Assembly (NCBI RefSeq): GCF_900107585.1
Contig: NZ_FNQM01000012.1
Location: 44,129-108,128 of the forward strand
Origin: Rubrimonas cliftonensis
Lineage (GTDB): Bacteria; Pseudomonadota; Alphaproteobacteria; Rhodobacterales; Rhodobacteraceae
Reading direction: 5' to 3'
DNA: 64,000 bases
Positions 62,943-64,000 of this stretch are shown one piece after another. Under the pieces are notes generated by a model. That model was not told the origin of the DNA and did no database searches. It was given only the letters and a program-made list of their open reading frames with translations. Numbering within the stretch: position 1 is the first letter of the stretch; the number at the start of each line of letters is the position of its first letter. The translations under genes were made by a program, and so were the position numbers.

Positions 62943-63634
62943 GGATCAGCGTCGTCGTCCCGACGCTGAACGAGGCGGCCGCGCTATCCGCGGCGCTGGC
63001 CGGTCTCGACGGGGCCGAAGTGATCGTGGCGGACGGGGGAAGCGGGGACGGCACGGCCGAGGCGGCGCGCGCGCTCGGCGCCCGCGTGATCTCGGCGCCG
63101 CGCGGCCGGGGACCGCAGCTGGCGGCCGGGGCGCGCGCGGCGACGGGCGAGGCGATCCTGTTCCTGCACGCCGACACCCGCCTCGGCGCAGGCGCGCTCG
63201 ACGCGCTGCGCGGCGCGCTCGCCGACCCCGCCGTCGTCGGCGGCAACTTCCGGCTGATCTTCGACGGCGAGGACCGCTTCTCGCGCTGGCTGACGGGCTT
63301 CTACGCCTGGCTGCGCCGGCGGGGCCTGTTCTACGGCGACAGTGCGATCTTCGTGCGCCGCGCGGCGCTCGAGGCCATCGGCGGCGTGCCCGAGATCGCG
63401 CTGATGGAGGATTTCGAGCTGGTCCGCCGCCTCGCCCGCCGCGGGCGGCTCGCCTTTGTGTCCGAGCCGTCCGCCGTCACCTCCTCGCGCCGGTTCGAGG
63501 GCCGCCGGCCCTGGCGCATCGTGGCGGGCTGGGTTGCGATCCACGCGCTCCATCTGGCGGGGGTCTCGCACCGCCGGCTCGCCCGGCTCTACCGTTCGGA
63601 GCGGCGCCGAGGCGGTCCCCCAGCCGGCGCGTGA
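62939..63634 (+). CDS. TIGR04283-type family 2 glycosyltransferase
   Basis: This 231-residue protein has a GT-A core: MRISVVVPTLNEAAALSAAL, EVIVADGGSGDGTAEAARAL (near residue 28), GRGPQLAAGARAATGEAILF and LHADTRLGAGAL with the DxD-like site (near 79), followed by YGDSAIFVRRAALEAIGG and MEDFELVRRLARRG. It matches the TIGR04283 family, named for its occurrence in arsenosugar biosynthesis clusters, but that pathway is not otherwise evident. It ends the operon. Confidence 0.88.
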   Translation: MRISVVVPTLNEAAALSAALAGLDGAEVIVADGGSGDGTAEAARALGARVISAPRGRGPQLAAGARAATGEAILFLHADTRLGAGALDALRGALADPAVVGGNFRLIFDGEDRFSRWLTGFYAWLRRRGLFYGDSAIFVRRAALEAIGGVPEIALMEDFELVRRLARRGRLAFVSEPSAVTSSRRFEGRRPWRIVAGWVAIHALHLAGVSHRRLARLYRSERRRGGPPAGA

Positions 63635-64000
63635 CACGCGAAGCGGGCGTCTCACGGGGGGGGGCTCGCCGTGGTTACTGCGGCGCGGCGGCCGCAGCGG
63701 CGATAGTGACGCCAGGCGACCAAGATCGCCGACCCGAGCCCAGGGGTCGCGCCGCCGCGGCGCGCCCCCGCTACGCCGCCGATACGCGACCACGGACGCC
63801 TTCCTCATAGCAGTCGTTCAACACCCGCAACCTTGGCGCATCAACGCCGTCTGGGGGCTTCCACGTCATCGTTTCCGGACAGGAGTCTCTGAAGCGGCCG
63901 CCCTTCAGCGGGACAGCAGCGGACCGCGCGGATCACGGATGTCGACGTCGCGCGCCGCGGGCGGCGTCCTTTTCATTCAACGTAACGTTTCCGCGCCGTG
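63635..64000. other. Terminal region without a recognisable gene
   Basis: No convincing coding frame is present. A run of nine G (63656-63664) follows 22 bases after the glycosyltransferase stop. The last 60 bases (TTTTCATTCAACGTAACG) are less GC-rich than the rest and may be a promoter for a gene beyond the window. Nothing else stands out. Confidence 0.6.

Overview
The window is a very GC-rich stretch of an alphaproteobacterial chromosome, most likely Rhodobacterales. The evidence is the gene families and their pairings: rlmN beside an IalB-family protein, a TIGR02186 protein coupled to TauE/SafE, an NYN protein beside a family-5 uracil-DNA glycosylase, bdhA beside a patatin, TRAP transporters and an ECF sigma factor. 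Many genes are coupled by 4-base overlaps and start at ATG, GTG or TTG. No rRNA, tRNA or CRISPR array was seen.

Bases 1-22225 are mostly housekeeping: a four-carbon acid-sugar module (metallo-hydrolase, otnK, otnC); rnhA-ispH; uracil-DNA glycosylase-NYN; a 3-hydroxybutyryl-CoA dehydrogenase; folE; metZ; a glutathione S-transferase; a TIGR02186/TauE pair; a small MscS channel with a zinc metallopeptidase; rlmN and an IalB protein; an ECF sigma factor coupled to an asparaginase; an Hpt-like protein; and a peptidase and cell-wall cluster (M17 aminopeptidase, NlpC/P60, MltB-like transglycosylase). A non-coding stretch with a 14-bp tandem repeat leads to two tandem CNNM/CorC-type membrane proteins.

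Bases 25532-41000 are an accessory region full of decayed insertion sequences (IS256-like, two IS5-family remnants) and broken genes: a TRAP permease tail, a flippase-like tail and a frameshifted glycosyltransferase. Inside it sits the most striking gene, a 2155-residue protein that strings together five phosphoester-hydrolase-type modules: endonuclease/exonuclease/phosphatase, esterase-like phytase, glycerophosphodiesterase, beta-propeller phytase and PhoD. It ends in an RTX-like tail, and a Pho-box-like repeat lies upstream. It reads as a secreted all-in-one organophosphate-scavenging enzyme. Next to it is a C1 unit: an Lrp regulator, a DmdA/GcvT-like demethylase, a MTHFR C-terminal-domain protein and MetF.

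Bases 41000-48551 hold a TetR-controlled molybdenum hydroxylase (FAD, 2Fe-2S and molybdopterin subunits) followed by a complete TRAP transporter; together they suggest uptake and oxidation of one unknown organic substrate. After an IS3 fragment comes a second TetR gene, divergent from a carboxymuconolactone decarboxylase-family gene, with three matching palindromic operators. Bases 51660-57811 carry a LysR regulator, a peroxiredoxin-like protein, a secreted cupin, an MFS transporter, a SnoaL-like protein, bdhA and a patatin. The window ends with a decayed thiamine-diphosphate enzyme, a large MscS channel, and a tight four-gene operon (DUF547, DUF3047, ferritin-like diiron protein, TIGR04283 glycosyltransferase) of unknown purpose.
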